Part shown: positions 33,794-44,625 of the stretch, one piece after another
Layout: every line of letters starts with the position of its first letter
Numbering within the stretch: the first letter of the stretch is position 1
DNA from: Immersiella caudata
Taxonomy: Eukaryota > Ascomycota > Sordariomycetes > Sordariales > Lasiosphaeriaceae
Reading direction: 5' to 3'
DNA: 64,000 bases
Assembly (NCBI GenBank): GCA_030512335.1
Contig: JAULSU010000001.1
Span: 4,154,001-4,218,000 of the forward strand
Position numbers and translations under genes: made by a program
The notes under the pieces: model-generated
The model's input: the letters and a program-made list of their open reading frames with translations, nothing else
Database searches by the model: none
What the model was told of the DNA's origin: nothing

Positions 33794-36332
33794 CTAGTTC
33801 GCGGTCACGTCGTTTTCCGCTTTATTGCTCGTTTCTGCCGCCTTGTCCGACGTCTCAGCCGTCTCCTTAGCTTGCCCGACGTCTTTGGCGGCCAGTGTGC
33901 TTGGAGAAGGTGGGACATCGTCCTTATTCTTGATGCCCTCGCTCTCATTAGCAGCAGCGACCTCGGGATCAGGCGATTTCTTTTGTGTAGACTCAGAGAT
34001 GGCCACGCCATCAACTTCCTCGGTCTTGATAGTAGCCTCTGGCGCCTTCTCCTCAGCCTCCTCCATATCAACGTCGCCATCTCCGTCGGTTTTTGCTGGC
34101 TCCGCCCCAGCCTGGGGCGCCGCTTCAGTTGCGGGCTCTGCTGCCACCTCGGCAGGGGTTGCCGGGGCTTCCGCTTCCTCCAACATGGTCTCGTCATTAT
34201 CAGCAGCCGTCTCGTTGGGCTTGGCTGCGGGTGTGGCGACACCGCTGTCAACCTCCATGTCGTCTTCAGCCGCATTGGGGTTTCTGTAGTCGAGGATTGA
34301 CTTGCGAGTGCGTCCATTGGCCTTGTAAACGCCATTCGCCTCGGCCATATCCTCGTCGTCGCTTTCCTCGTATTCGTCTTGCCTGGAGACCTTCTTCTCC
34401 CACTGTCGCTGCGTCATGCGGACATCTTTGTTCTCGTCCTCATCAAGATCGTCCATTTCGTCGTCCTGCTCGTCCGTCACGCCCATGCTTGCGCGGGGGA
34501 CGTCTTGCATCTGTACCGAAGGAACCGGGGCAGTCTTCTTGAGATTCTCAATGACGGCAATCTTGATTTTCTCCAGATACTCGTAGCTGTTCGCATTCTC
34601 CATGTTAGAGGCGCGAACATCCAGTTCATAGTCGGGACCGTAATACTGTAGACATTTAGCTTCAAGTCGTGCGTCAGATGCAAATCGTGGGAGCAACTTA
34701 CATCGTAGTACTCATTGTACGGCAGCACAGAGTCCATCTCCACGCCAACCAGTCTGCCTGTCTCGTACGCCCATGTGCGGGCGACATTGCGCATGGTATA
34801 TCCTCCGCCTCCCAGCACCAGAGTGGGGAGGTTGAAGGAGCGCACAAACTTGACGCAGTTGGCATGACCCCGCATGCTGAGGTTGAAACATCCCAGACGA
34901 TCACCGGAGAGACTGTCGCCGCCACACTGGAGAACAACCGCCTCTGGTTGGTAATACGTCATGACGGCGCTGATGACAGGCTCAAAAATGGTCTCGTAAG
35001 CTTGGTCATCAATACCATCTCGCAGCGGGAAGTTGACCGCGTAATTTTTGCCGGTTCCTATGCCGATATCACGAAGCTCTCCGGTGCCTGGGAAATATTC
35101 GCCGTATTTGTGGAAGGATACTGTCATAACGCGATCGGTCGTGTAAAATGCTTCCTCGACGCCGTCTCCATGGTGGACGTCGATATCAATGTAGAGAACT
35201 CGCTTCTTGAAGCGCAACAGCTCCAAAATGGCCAGGACAATGTCTGAACGCAGAAGTTAGCCGGCGCCCCAAGCTCACAGGACGAATAACTCACCATTCA
35301 CGTAGCAGAAACCGCTAGCTTCGCTCTTCTTTGCATGATGGAGACCTCCCGCCCAGTTGATTGCGATGTCGCACTTTTCGCGGTTCAAGCGCGCAGCTCC
35401 TTCCATGCTGCCGCCCGCGCTGATTCCGCAAAATTCAAAGAGCCCGTCAAACACTGGGCAATCGTCGCCCACATTGTATTTTCCTTGCTCTCGCATGTAC
35501 GTGTCCATGTTGTCTGGGGTAACCTTTTGCAAGAACTCGATGTACTCGTCGGTGTGAAACTGTGTCATCTCGGACGTCACCGCAGGCTTGGCACGCTGTT
35601 CGGAGCGTTAGTCTGGGTCCTCGAGGGAGATCTTCGTCTGTGGGGAGAAGCAGAGCTCACATAGATCTCGAGGAACTTGTAAACATTGTAGTTCATCACC
35701 AAGCTGTGCGCCAGCCGGATGCGATGCGGCTTCATGGGATGGCCGGTGACGTAGGCATAGTTTCCGATGTCGGAATCGTAGAAATATGCGACGCGCTTCT
35801 TGTCGTTATTCACGATCTCGTAGAGAGGGCGAGAGCGCTCAACGCCCGCGGGGTCGCGGCTTGAAGTCGGCATGACGGGGATGCGCGGTGAAGGCGGGCG
35901 AAAAATTCGAACAATTGGAGCCGCAGCGTCTGCTTGGGAACTCGAGGGAGCGATACGAGAAGGAGATCCGGGCGGAAAACCGCGAAGAGGCGGCGCGTTG
36001 CTGGGTCTGCCAAAGATGCTCCAACGGTTGCGATTGCGCTGCGGTGGGGAATCCCCGTCTTCGTCTTCGTCCTCTTCCTCGCTGGAAGGCTCAACAAAAT
36101 CGCTGTCGTCGTCGTTGTCGTAATCGTACGACTCTGTGGGGCTTGATAGTGCGAATGAGCTATTGCCCGAGTCTGCGACGTTGCGCACAGGTGTAGTCGG
36201 CCTGTCGTTGCTGGTAGACGAGGCGCTGCTCTGTTCAGAGCTCGAGGTTGGCGAGAGGGTTGGAGACCGATTGGGGTCGGCCCAGGGTGCGCGAGGCCAA
36301 AGGCCCGTTGACCGCCTTCCGTTTCGCGACAT
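33794..36332 (-). CDS. rpd3: class I histone deacetylase, Rpd3 type
   Basis: Four exons on the minus strand: 36332-35661, 35595-35295, 35243-34702 and 34645-33794, all GT/AG and in phase, giving 788 aa. The catalytic domain starts near residue 179 (KKRVAYFYDSDIGNYAY) and carries GHPMKPHRI, FCGISAGGSMEGA, GGLHHAKKSEASGFCYVND, DIDVHHGDGVEEAFY, QCGGDSLSGDRLG and LGGGGYTMRNVART. The histidines and aspartates of the zinc site are intact. The tail after NMENANSYEYLEKIK is long, acidic and Ala/Glu-rich, including DENKDVRMTQRQWEKKV, which matches Rpd3 rather than Hos2. The first ATG gives an extra 150-180 residues of Ser/acidic sequence; Met154 (about 35873) would give the usual length. It works in Sin3/Rpd3 repressor complexes in the nucleus. 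Confidence 0.93.
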
Positions 36333-36784
36333 GGTAGCTCGGCAGGCAAAGTGTGGCTGATTAGCCCGCTTAGGCGTGCCGGGATTTGTGGGTTAGCCAC
36401 TCAAAAGTCTCGGCGATATGGCTGTGTGGCTGGTGAGCGGCTTGACCGGGGTTGCTGCAAGGCTGCGGAAATCTCCGAATTGTGGGCGCAGCTTTGAAAA
36501 AGTGAGCCGGAGTGAGGTGATGACAGGTGATTGGCGCGCTGAGAGTGGTAGACCCACCTTAGGTAATCCAGGTGCAGGCTGCCAGAGCTTTCGTCAACGC
36601 CGCGTGCTGAGCTCTCCAGCCCGATGGGGACCTCAGAGCGGCATCAACAACTGCCATCTGCCTTCAAGCTTCCACCAGCATCCACCGCCCTTATTATCAA
36701 CACCGCTGCACCCCGCGAATCACACCACCTGCGATAACGTACAACAACGTTGATCACATTTCCCTCACCTCACAACACTCCAAA
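36333..36784. promoter_or_regulatory. divergent promoter of Rpd3-type HDAC and RPN11
   Basis: A 452-bp head-to-head spacer between two housekeeping genes. The right 150 bp is CT/CA-rich and lacks a clear TATA box, as is usual for constitutive fungal promoters. Confidence 0.55.
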
Positions 36785-37941
36785 ATGGAGCGCTTTAGGA
36801 GCATGCTGGCGGGTGGCGGCGGCATGAACATGGGAGCTACGCCTGCTAATGTGAGTATTTTGATGGCGCTCCAATCGCTGCTACGGCGCGTCCTTTCATA
36901 ATTGCTGACTTCTGACTCCTCAGCGGGAGGACACCCTCCTTATCGACAACTCCGAGACTGTCTACATTTCGTCGCTTGCTCTCCTTAAGATGCTCCGGCA
37001 CGGTCGCGCCGGCGTCCCGATGGAAGTCATGGGTCTCATGCTGGGCGACTTTGTCGACGACTACACAGTTCGCGTCGTGGACGTGTTTGCCATGCCCCAA
37101 AGCGGAACTGGTGTTAGTGTAGAAGCTGTCGACCCAGTGTTCCAGATGAAGATGATGGACATGCTGCGACAGACCGGGAGGTACGCCAGAGTTCCATCTA
37201 GCCTCGATGCCTGTCTAGATGACTTGCGTAGCTAACAAGGTGTGCAGACCGGAATCCGTCGTCGGCTGGTACCACTCCCATCCCGGTTTTGGCTGCTGGC
37301 TCTCGTCCGTCGATATCAACACGCAGCAGAGCTTCGAGCAGCTGCACCCCCGCTCTGTCGCCGTCGTCGTCGACCCGATCCAATCCGTGAAGGGCAAGGT
37401 TGTCATTGACGCCTTCCGCCTGATCAACCCCCAGAACCTCATGCTCGGTCAGGAGCCGCGGCAGAGCACGTCCAACTTGGGTCACCTGAACAAGCCGTCG
37501 ATCCAGGCGCTCATCCACGGCCTCAACCGACACTACTACTCGATCGGCATCAACTATCGCAAGACGGCGCTGGAGGAGAACATGCTGATGAACCTGCACA
37601 AGCACGTGTGGACCGAGGCGCTGCAGATGGAGGACTTCCGGACCGAGGGACAGCGGACGAAGGAGCGCCTTGAGCGCCTGGTGAGCCTCGCCGAGGGCTA
37701 CGAGAAGAGGGTCAAGGAGGAGACAGAGTTGACAAAGGACCAACTCAAAACACGTTACGTTGGCAAGCTGGATCCGAAGAAGCATTTGGAGGACGTGGGC
37801 CAGCAGCTCATCGAGGACAACATCGTGGCGGTGTCGCGGCAGATGATCGACAAAGAAGCTACAATCCCGAAGAAGGATGCGCCAGCGGGCGCGAATGGCC
37901 ATCCAAACGGGGATCAAATGGACGTGGAGGAGGAGCTTTAA
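36785..37941 (+). CDS. rpn11: 26S proteasome lid deubiquitinase RPN11
   Basis: Three exons, 36785-36850, 36924-37180 and 37248-37941, phase-consistent, giving 338 aa. The N-terminus MERFRSMLAGG and the sequence LLIDNSETVYISSLALLKML are diagnostic of RPN11. The JAMM zinc site is present: Glu in VPMEVMGLMLGDF, and HSHPGFGCWLSSVD with both His and the Asp. The C-terminal half has YYSIGINYRKTALEENMLMNLHK and a helical tail that docks into the lid. The extreme C-terminus is slightly extended and acidic (QMDVEEEL). It removes ubiquitin chains from substrates as they enter the proteasome. An essential gene, intact here. Confidence 0.97.
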
Positions 37942-38470
37942 GGCACGGCTTCTTCGCCCTCGGAGGAGCGCTCCTCAATCAAGCATGTATGACTAGGCGT
38001 TGGGCGAGATGGGGCGAGATGGGGCGGTAGACTGCACTGGTATAGCCTAGCTGGGGTTGGTTTCCGTCTTCTGACGACCCATCCCATCTTCGGGTCGAAT
38101 TCCGATGCTTCACGAGGTGTTTGTTTGCTTGATCATGATGCCGTCCCTCACGCTCACATGTTCATTGACCATCATGCAGTGAGGTGACAGAGCCTTTGTC
38201 CCTCACTGGCACACCGCTACAAGCTCACTGTTACAAAGCCCGTCACAGAATTTCCAGGCTCTAGGTGAGAAGCCCCCTGTATCCTATATAAGTGATTCAC
38301 ATCTGCCTTTGTCCCCTCTTGTTGTGACAAGCGGTTCTGTGAACAATCGGCCTACCTAAAGCCTATTCAAATAAGATTCCTTGCCCTTCACGGCTGCACT
38401 GTGCGTATCTGGCATACGGTCTAAGTGCTTGGGATCTCAAAGACCTTAGCTCCATAGTCTGACTCCAACA
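37942..38470. other. intergenic spacer
   Basis: 529 bp between RPN11 and the next gene on the same strand. It holds a short GGGGCGAGAT duplication near 38006-38028 and a TATATAAG element at 38285-38292. Confidence 0.5.
38285..38292 (+). promoter_or_regulatory. candidate TATA box
   Basis: TATATAAG about 180 bases upstream of the ATG at 38471. Position is compatible with a core promoter; not otherwise supported. Confidence 0.4.
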
Positions 38471-39574
38471 ATGTCCTTCTTCCGATGCTGTTGGTCAGCG
38501 GAGCCCAAGTCTCGCAGCGAGCTGCGTGTCAGCTCTCCCAGCAGTCCCCAAGGCGGATTACCCTCATCACCATTATACCGCAACTCTGCAGACTGGCTGG
38601 TCTCCCCTCGCGAGCAGATGCGACAAGCCAAAGAGATAGCACCATCTCCGCCGCCCCGACCAGCAAGGCCCAAACCAACACCCGTCTCAGCCGACTCATA
38701 CCAGGAGAGTTCGCCATCCTTCCAGGAAGAATCATCGAGCCCCATCTCCTACATCCCTAGACGTCTTTCCTGGCGGTCTAATCAACCACCAGACTCCCCA
38801 GACTGTCAGTCAGGCTCACGACGCCGGTCCAGTGAATACCACCTACCACCCGTCGGTCAATTCCATTACCTTTGTCGAAATGTACCCTCGACCTACGAGC
38901 CAACAGCATTCGACCGTATCCCAGCAATTCCTCCCCAACCAGTCGCCCAGCCCAAAGCAAACGCTCCATCCCAGGCGACTCCCCACCACCCCAACACCTC
39001 CCATCACCCCTTTCCCCTCCTCTCTATCCTCTCCAACCACCTCTCCCATACTCACACTCTCCTCTCCGGCTACGAAGCCCTTCTGCTTCACGGATGCCAC
39101 TTCCCCCTGCCGCCTAACAACCCTCTTACCCTCCTCTGCTCCTCTTATGACCTTCCCATTATCCGCTCCTGGTCTGCCGCTGCGGGCTGGGATGTTCACC
39201 GGCCTGAACACCATGGTAATGGCGACCACGACGAGATTGCCGTGAGCGCTAGTGAATCTGGAGAGGAGGGCTCCAGTTGGAGTTGGGTTGTTAGGGTTGA
39301 GGGTGTGGAAGGGGAAGTGTGGGACGAGATTGAGCGAGGGAGGGAGATGAGATATGGGGTGGGGGTCTTGAGTTTGGAGGAGTTGTTGGGGGTGTTTGGG
39401 GGTTGGTGGGAGGAGGACGAAGGGGATGAAGAGGGCAAGAGAGTGATGTGGATTTTGGAGAAACTGGCTGAGGCGGGGAGGGAGGTGGATGGTGAGGCCA
39501 GGGAAGGCTTTTGGTGGAGGGAGAGGTTTGTGGAGTCTAGGGGCTTGTTGGAGAGCATTGGGCTTGGGATCTAA
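38471..39574 (+). CDS. hypothetical protein, proline-rich with conserved-looking C-terminal half
   Basis: Intronless, 367 aa from ATG 38471. The N-terminus MSFFRCCWS has adjacent cysteines after Met that could be lipidated, though no myristoylation Gly is present. Residues 10-190 are Pro/Ser-rich. From about residue 190 (FPLLSILSNHLSHTHTLLSGYEALL) there is a more ordered segment, with LLCSSYDLPIIRSWSAAAGWDV, WSWVVRVEGVEGEVWDEI, LSLEELLGVFGGWWEEDE and RVMWILEKLAEAGREV. Strong Trp/Glu content and regular helices suggest a folded domain. No family was recognised. A long overlapping opposite-strand frame exists but lacks such structure. Confidence 0.7.
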   Translation: MSFFRCCWSAEPKSRSELRVSSPSSPQGGLPSSPLYRNSADWLVSPREQMRQAKEIAPSPPPRPARPKPTPVSADSYQESSPSFQEESSSPISYIPRRLSWRSNQPPDSPDCQSGSRRRSSEYHLPPVGQFHYLCRNVPSTYEPTAFDRIPAIPPQPVAQPKANAPSQATPHHPNTSHHPFPLLSILSNHLSHTHTLLSGYEALLLHGCHFPLPPNNPLTLLCSSYDLPIIRSWSAAAGWDVHRPEHHGNGDHDEIAVSASESGEEGSSWSWVVRVEGVEGEVWDEIERGREMRYGVGVLSLEELLGVFGGWWEEDEGDEEGKRVMWILEKLAEAGREVDGEAREGFWWRERFVESRGLLESIGLGI

Positions 39575-40501
39575 GGGGTTTGGATGTTGTCTAGAGTTTA
39601 GACTGTATAAACGAATAGAATGTAATATAAAACAACGTAAAAACGATCATCTAGGTATACAGTGTAAGTTAAGACCGGTGGGTGTTTTGTGTGACAGAAA
39701 GCACGCTTGAAGTCCAGCTTAGCTTCCGTTGGATCGTCCGAACAGGCAATATCTAGCGGAGGTAGTTAGAGGATTCAAGATCTCAACCTAAGGCCGTTTC
39801 CAAGCCAATCTCTGAATTCTTACACTGGGGGCTAGGAATTCGCCGGACCAGTTCCCGCGTGCTAGAGCCCTTCGGCACCGGAACAAACAGACTAATCCGC
39901 GGGAACAGGTGTCATATCGAGGAATTTTCTGTCCCAATACCACGCCCCTGGGTCTCCAGATTGTGGTACAAGCTCAGTGGACGGCCCCGACATTGCATGG
40001 GCAGTATCGAGCAGATGTCGACTCCGGCAAGAGCTATGTTGAATTTCGGAAGGGAATGTGAGGTATGGGCAAAGACTCTGCACACCATGGATGGATTCAA
40101 GGTACCGTATAATGAGCGAGAAAATAAAATTATATCATGAATTGCGGTGATGTGAATAGGCGAGCTACGCGTTGAATTAGGGTTGCTCTCGCCCGCCCGC
40201 TCGCTCGCTCCTTCCTCTCGAGGAAGGCGAGTTGACGACTCGGCCGTGAATCTTTCACCCGGTCTTCTGCCTCACCAAACTCACCAACTCACTGTCGAAT
40301 TCAATTCGAAGTGACGCGACACCCGGCACGCTGCTGGAAAACGCCGCACCTCGTCCTTCACTATAAAATAGCAGCCCCTCTCTCTCGTCCTCCCTATCCT
40401 CGTTCATCTCTCTCCCTCTTTCGTACACTGGACGTCCGCACTCAACTTCTGCCTTCCATTGAGAATCTCAACCAAGAACTCGTGTTCTAGGCTCCGAAGT
40501 T
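39575..40501. other. intergenic spacer with LPMO promoter
   Basis: 927 bp. It includes a TATA-like element at 40361-40370 and a long CT-rich tract from about 40371 to 40470, typical of strong fungal secretory-gene promoters. An interrupted CGCTCGCTCC tract lies near 40190-40212. No gene seen. Confidence 0.5.
40361..40370 (+). promoter_or_regulatory. TATA box of the AA11 LPMO gene
   Basis: CTATAAAATA lies 140 bases upstream of the LPMO ATG and just before a pyrimidine-rich leader, a convincing core-promoter layout. Confidence 0.6.
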
Positions 40502-41996
40502 ATGGCCATTTCAGCCGCTTTGTTTGCGCTCCTCAGTGCCGCGCCGAATGTCTTCCGCGGCGCCAGCGCGCACATGATTCTGTCTTCGCCGATCCCGTAC
40601 AACCTCAACGTTAAGCCGTTTGTGCAGGTCAACCCGCTGAGCGGCGATCTATACCCTTTCCCTTGTCAAAATCGAACTGGCGTCGAGTTCCGCACTACTG
40701 TCGAGGCGGGCAAGGCTACGTTGGTGAAATTCACTGGAGGCGCTCAGCACGCAGGCGGATCTTGCCAGTTTAGCATTTCGTACAACGACCCGAGCCCAGG
40801 CTGGAATTCCTCGGCCGAATTCAAGACTATCTACTCCATCGTGGGTCTCTCCTTTCCGCCATATGGCTCCTGGTGTGGTTGTTCGTGGCTTTTGTTGGAT
40901 GTCTTGGGCGTTGCGTGAGCGCGCCTGAGACCTTGCGTTGCCTGGAAAACGTCTTTTCGAGAAATTACTGACGGATATTTGCCATAGATCGCCGGCTGCC
41001 CTGCTCAGTTCACCGACGAGTCCCGGAACCTGCCTACCGCCACGCCAGACCAGCAGGGCCGCGCGGACACCGCTCACTGTGGGAATGACTTTGACATAAA
41101 CTGTGTCCGCCAGTTCCTGGTTCCCCTTCCGAAGTTGTGAGTCATCAACCAAGTCACCAACCGCTGGAAATTCGCTGACCTTGCACAGCTTGAAGAACGG
41201 CCCAGCCACATTTGCCTGGACGTGGTTCAATAAGGTCGGGAACCGCGAAATGTACATGTCAGTTGATTCCTTTTTTGTATCCATCGACAATGATGGCTTT
41301 GACTAACCGATGGGTAGGACATGCGCGCCTGTTACCATCACTAGTGGGACCGAAGACGAGCAACAAATCCAGAATCTCCCAGACATCTTCATCGCCAATG
41401 TTCCCAATGCACCGGAGGTGTCAAACTGTGTCACTGGAACCTCCAACGACCATGTCGTTCTTAACTTGCCAAATCCTGGAAAATACGGCCGAGTGATTGA
41501 AAGCCCGAATGATCCGCCTCTGAAGCCATCTAACTACTGCTCAGGGATCCCGCCCGCCAATGTCCTGCCAAGTTTCGAGCCTGATAGTCGAACCGTTCAA
41601 GGCACTGGCGCTGTGCCAGATCCCACACACGGAACTGCTACCACTACTCAAAGCACTTCTGTGAGTGGCCTAACAACAAAAATAACGACAAGCGCCGTGT
41701 CCCAGTCCTCTAGCTCGACTTATGACGGCTCTAGCGAGCCGTCGATGAGTACGAGGATCAACACTGTCACCACAACCCATACTGTGACCCCGACGACAGT
41801 CCCTGCGGTGACTGATCCCAAAGGTGCCGTCTCCTGTCCTGAAAATGGTGTAATTGTCTGCCTGGAGGACGATGTGTGGGGATTGTGCAACTGGGGTAAG
41901 GTTGTGCCTCAGAAGGTTCCGCTGGGAACGGAATGTGTGAACGGAAAGATAGTCGCGAAGGTGGCGGAGCGGCGCGAGCATGCAAGGTGTGTCTGA
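40502..41996 (+). CDS. secreted AA11-type lytic polysaccharide monooxygenase with C-terminal cysteine module
   Basis: Four exons, 40502-40840, 40988-41136, 41189-41257 and 41318-41996, phase-consistent, giving 411 aa. A 23-residue signal peptide ends in ASA, so His24 becomes the mature N-terminus and the first histidine-brace ligand. The second His is in FTGGAQHAGGSCQFS (His83), and AWTWFNKVGNREMYM supplies the axial Tyr. YPFPCQNRTGVE and CAPVTITSG are also AA11-like. AA11 enzymes cleave chitin oxidatively with copper. After about residue 260 a Ser/Thr-rich linker leads to a C-terminal module with four cysteines (CPENGVIVC, LCNWGK, ECVNGK), similar to the X278 modules found on AA11 proteins. 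Confidence 0.87.
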
Positions 41997-42566
41997 GACG
42001 TGTCAGTCATCTTCGAGGCCTTATTAGGGTATGATTTGAGGGTGGCAATTTCGAGCAACCTTGGTATTTGACGTGCAATGCTATCTGGTCACTGCGAAAT
42101 AAATCGGGGTTGGCATTGCCTTTTTTTGTTTGTTTCCCAACACATTGCCTGCGCTGATGGCTGGAAATGTAAGCGGTTTTTTGTGGTTTCCTCTTGTTTT
42201 TCCTTTGGTGGCATATGAAAGACGCCACATAGGCACCATTTGCGAGCACACAAAAGTTTATCCTTTGGCGATGGCGGGCCAAAAATACGATACGAGTCCG
42301 GAGCCAACGGGCACGCCTGGAAAATGGTAAGAGCTTCTTTCTGTTGTTTACCTGGTCGTCTTGTCACTGACACTTGAGTGCCAAAAAATCAGAAGCTTCT
42401 CTCTTTTCCTATCTTGCAGCCCTTCGCAATGCAAACCGGTCACGGGATTATCTGCCACAAGTACACACACATCTGAAAACGGTCTACCAATGTACTCGAC
42501 TCACTTCTAGAATGTCAAGATACCTACACAAGATCCACGCTAGATGCATGGAGGCCGGGGGCTAGG
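41997..42566. other. intergenic spacer
   Basis: LPMO 3' region and unassigned sequence with T-rich stretches near 42120-42210. A splice-like donor, GGTGAGT, is seen at 42567 but I cannot place an exon upstream with confidence. Confidence 0.4.
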
Positions 42567-43088
42567 GTGAGTTCTGTCAGGTTGCCTGCCAGTGGCCCAG
42601 CTGATACATCTCTATACAGGGATGCGTCGATATCGCAGATGCCCACCTGGCCTGATTTGGAGTGTGGGTATTTGAACGATCCGAAATACCCCTTATCCAA
42701 ACCACCTCCAATGAGGAGGTGGAAACCGAACTGGGTCGGCTGCATGCCTGAACCCGTACTGCCGGATGCACTGGACATCATGAGAAGCACGTCACTAGAG
42801 CTCTTCAAGTATAAGAAGATGATTGAGGAACGCTATCCTAAACATGGAACAACACTTCCGACTTACAATAACAACACCCTCGGCTCTGCCTCTTACGGCC
42901 TCGTTACCCTGCCAAGCACCCATTCGCGGGCCATGGAAAGGCATCCTCAAAGGAACGGAGTCCCCTCCAACAACTACAGTGTAGAGCTCCTTCCGAGTTG
43001 CAACGCCCCCCATCCGAATTTCAACACTGCACCTTTGCCGGGTCGAGCGCCGCCCTCACCTGTTCCGTCAACAAGCGGTGACGCCTAG
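42567..43088 (+). CDS. weak hypothetical protein, possibly a 3' exon
   Basis: The frame encodes PTWPDLECGYLNDPKYPLS, PPPMRRWKPNWVGCMPEPV and a Pro/Asn-rich tail to 43088. A CAG/GG acceptor-like site near 42619 precedes GDASISQMPTW. So this may be the last exon of a gene whose first exon lies in 42370-42565. No family was recognised and there is no independent support. Confidence 0.3.
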   Translation: MSSVRLPASGPADTSLYRDASISQMPTWPDLECGYLNDPKYPLSKPPPMRRWKPNWVGCMPEPVLPDALDIMRSTSLELFKYKKMIEERYPKHGTTLPTYNNNTLGSASYGLVTLPSTHSRAMERHPQRNGVPSNNYSVELLPSCNAPHPNFNTAPLPGRAPPSPVPSTSGDA

Positions 43089-44625
43089 CTCAAAAACATC
43101 CATACCAATCCAGGCGAGGTTACCATTCCCGGGTGACTCGACCGGGCTATAGAAGCTCAGAGGTGTGAGAGATGTATTTTTAAAACGTCGGGTGTATTGT
43201 TGCCGACCCAAAGGTGGTGGCTTGGACAGATGTAACTGTGTTTCAATCGTTGATTGCGAAGCCCGTGGACAGTAATAGGACTAGGAACGGAGACGCTGGC
43301 AGATGATGGACAAGAGATACTTCGTCAAGGGTGAGATCTTTGGCGGGGGTGCTAAGTGACACATAGGGATAAACTAAAGCCCCGAACGAAAAGTGCAAAC
43401 GCATGCCTGATTTCAACGGGTGTGGGAGGAGGTCATCTAATCTCAATACACGTAGGCATAGATGCACAAACCCCAGCCCCTGTATGTGCTCCCTCATCAC
43501 GCTTTGAACGCTTTCATAGCTTTTCCTAGCTGGCTTCGCTAGCGTAACCAGCTACACTTTAGGAAAAATAAAATAAACGTCAAGTATCATCGTTCACCGT
43601 TCACTACCACCCTCTGGCGGCTGGGATGAATCTGTCGGTGGCGGGAGGTATGTTCGTGTGCGCCAGTCGTCAGGAGTGTCTGAGCCTGAGCTGAAGCCGT
43701 ACGAGTAGTTTTCTTCTTCGTCTCCCATTTTGGAAGCTGATGTGTGCTGTAAAGGGATTGGGTAGGGTAAGTGTGGGAATCTATGGTGCTGTCAGGAGGG
43801 GTATCGGAAAAAAGGGGGATGGATGGGAGGGGCATACGGAAGGGGGGAATATGGCGAGGGAAGAAGTTCAGGTAGTCTCCCGCTGGTTGAGGCAGGGGGT
43901 ATTGATGCTGGTCGAGATATGCGGCCAAGATGGGAGATGGCTGTATAGTAGGTGTGTGATGGTAAAAGAGGGAATAAATAGGGGGTGCGCAGTGGTGTCG
44001 GTGAGCCTCAGTTTTCCAGAACTATCAGATCATTAGCCCTCTTACCGAGAATGGCGTACGCGCTGAGTGGTTATAAGATTGCCAGAGATAGTACAGCTTC
44101 CAATACAGTCGCCTGCACACGTCAGCCTCACTTTGGTGCTCGGCAAGGCTCAGTGTTGCCACAATACCAACTTCGCCTGATGTGAATTGTTTTCGGCCCT
44201 TTCGTGGATCAGCTCCCCATTATATACTACGCTTCATCACACAGTCCTCCAGTCAGCATGACCTGAGACCTTCTCGACCCTGTGGATCTCAGTCTCGCTC
44301 CGGTCATTGGAACAGATACGGATCCTTGTGTTGTTTCGATGCAAAACAACACGTCAGAGATGGCATCAAAGTCAGACTCGGTGAGTCCTCTGTGTGCCAC
44401 AGACACGTTTCCTGTAGCACCAGACTACAAAACTGCTCTTTCTCCGGGCTACGCCTCCACTGGAAATAAGACAAGTGTCTGGCAGTCAGTATCGTGACAT
44501 GCACGGCGGCTGCTTCAAAACCCGACAGCCTGGTTTCATCGCGTCGACAGACAAATCGTATTGCATTCGCTTAACCCTCCAACCCTTACGCCTTGCGCTC
44601 TGCGTCCACTGTGCGACGCCCATGC
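43089..44625. other. gene-poor spacer
   Basis: 1.5 kb. A 113-aa minus-strand frame (43928-43587) is the only candidate and is listed separately. The right end is the 3' region of VTA1. Confidence 0.5.
43587..43928 (-). CDS. weak small hypothetical protein
   Basis: 113 aa starting MAAYLDQHQYPLPQPAGDY, Pro-rich for 60 residues, then LPKWETKKKTTRTASAQAQ and a basic His/Arg-rich end. A short leader-type protein or chance frame; no family recognised. Confidence 0.3.
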   Translation of the reverse strand: MAAYLDQHQYPLPQPAGDYLNFFPRHIPPFRMPLPSIPLFSDTPPDSTIDSHTYPTQSLYSTHQLPKWETKKKTTRTASAQAQTLLTTGAHEHTSRHRQIHPSRQRVVVNGER

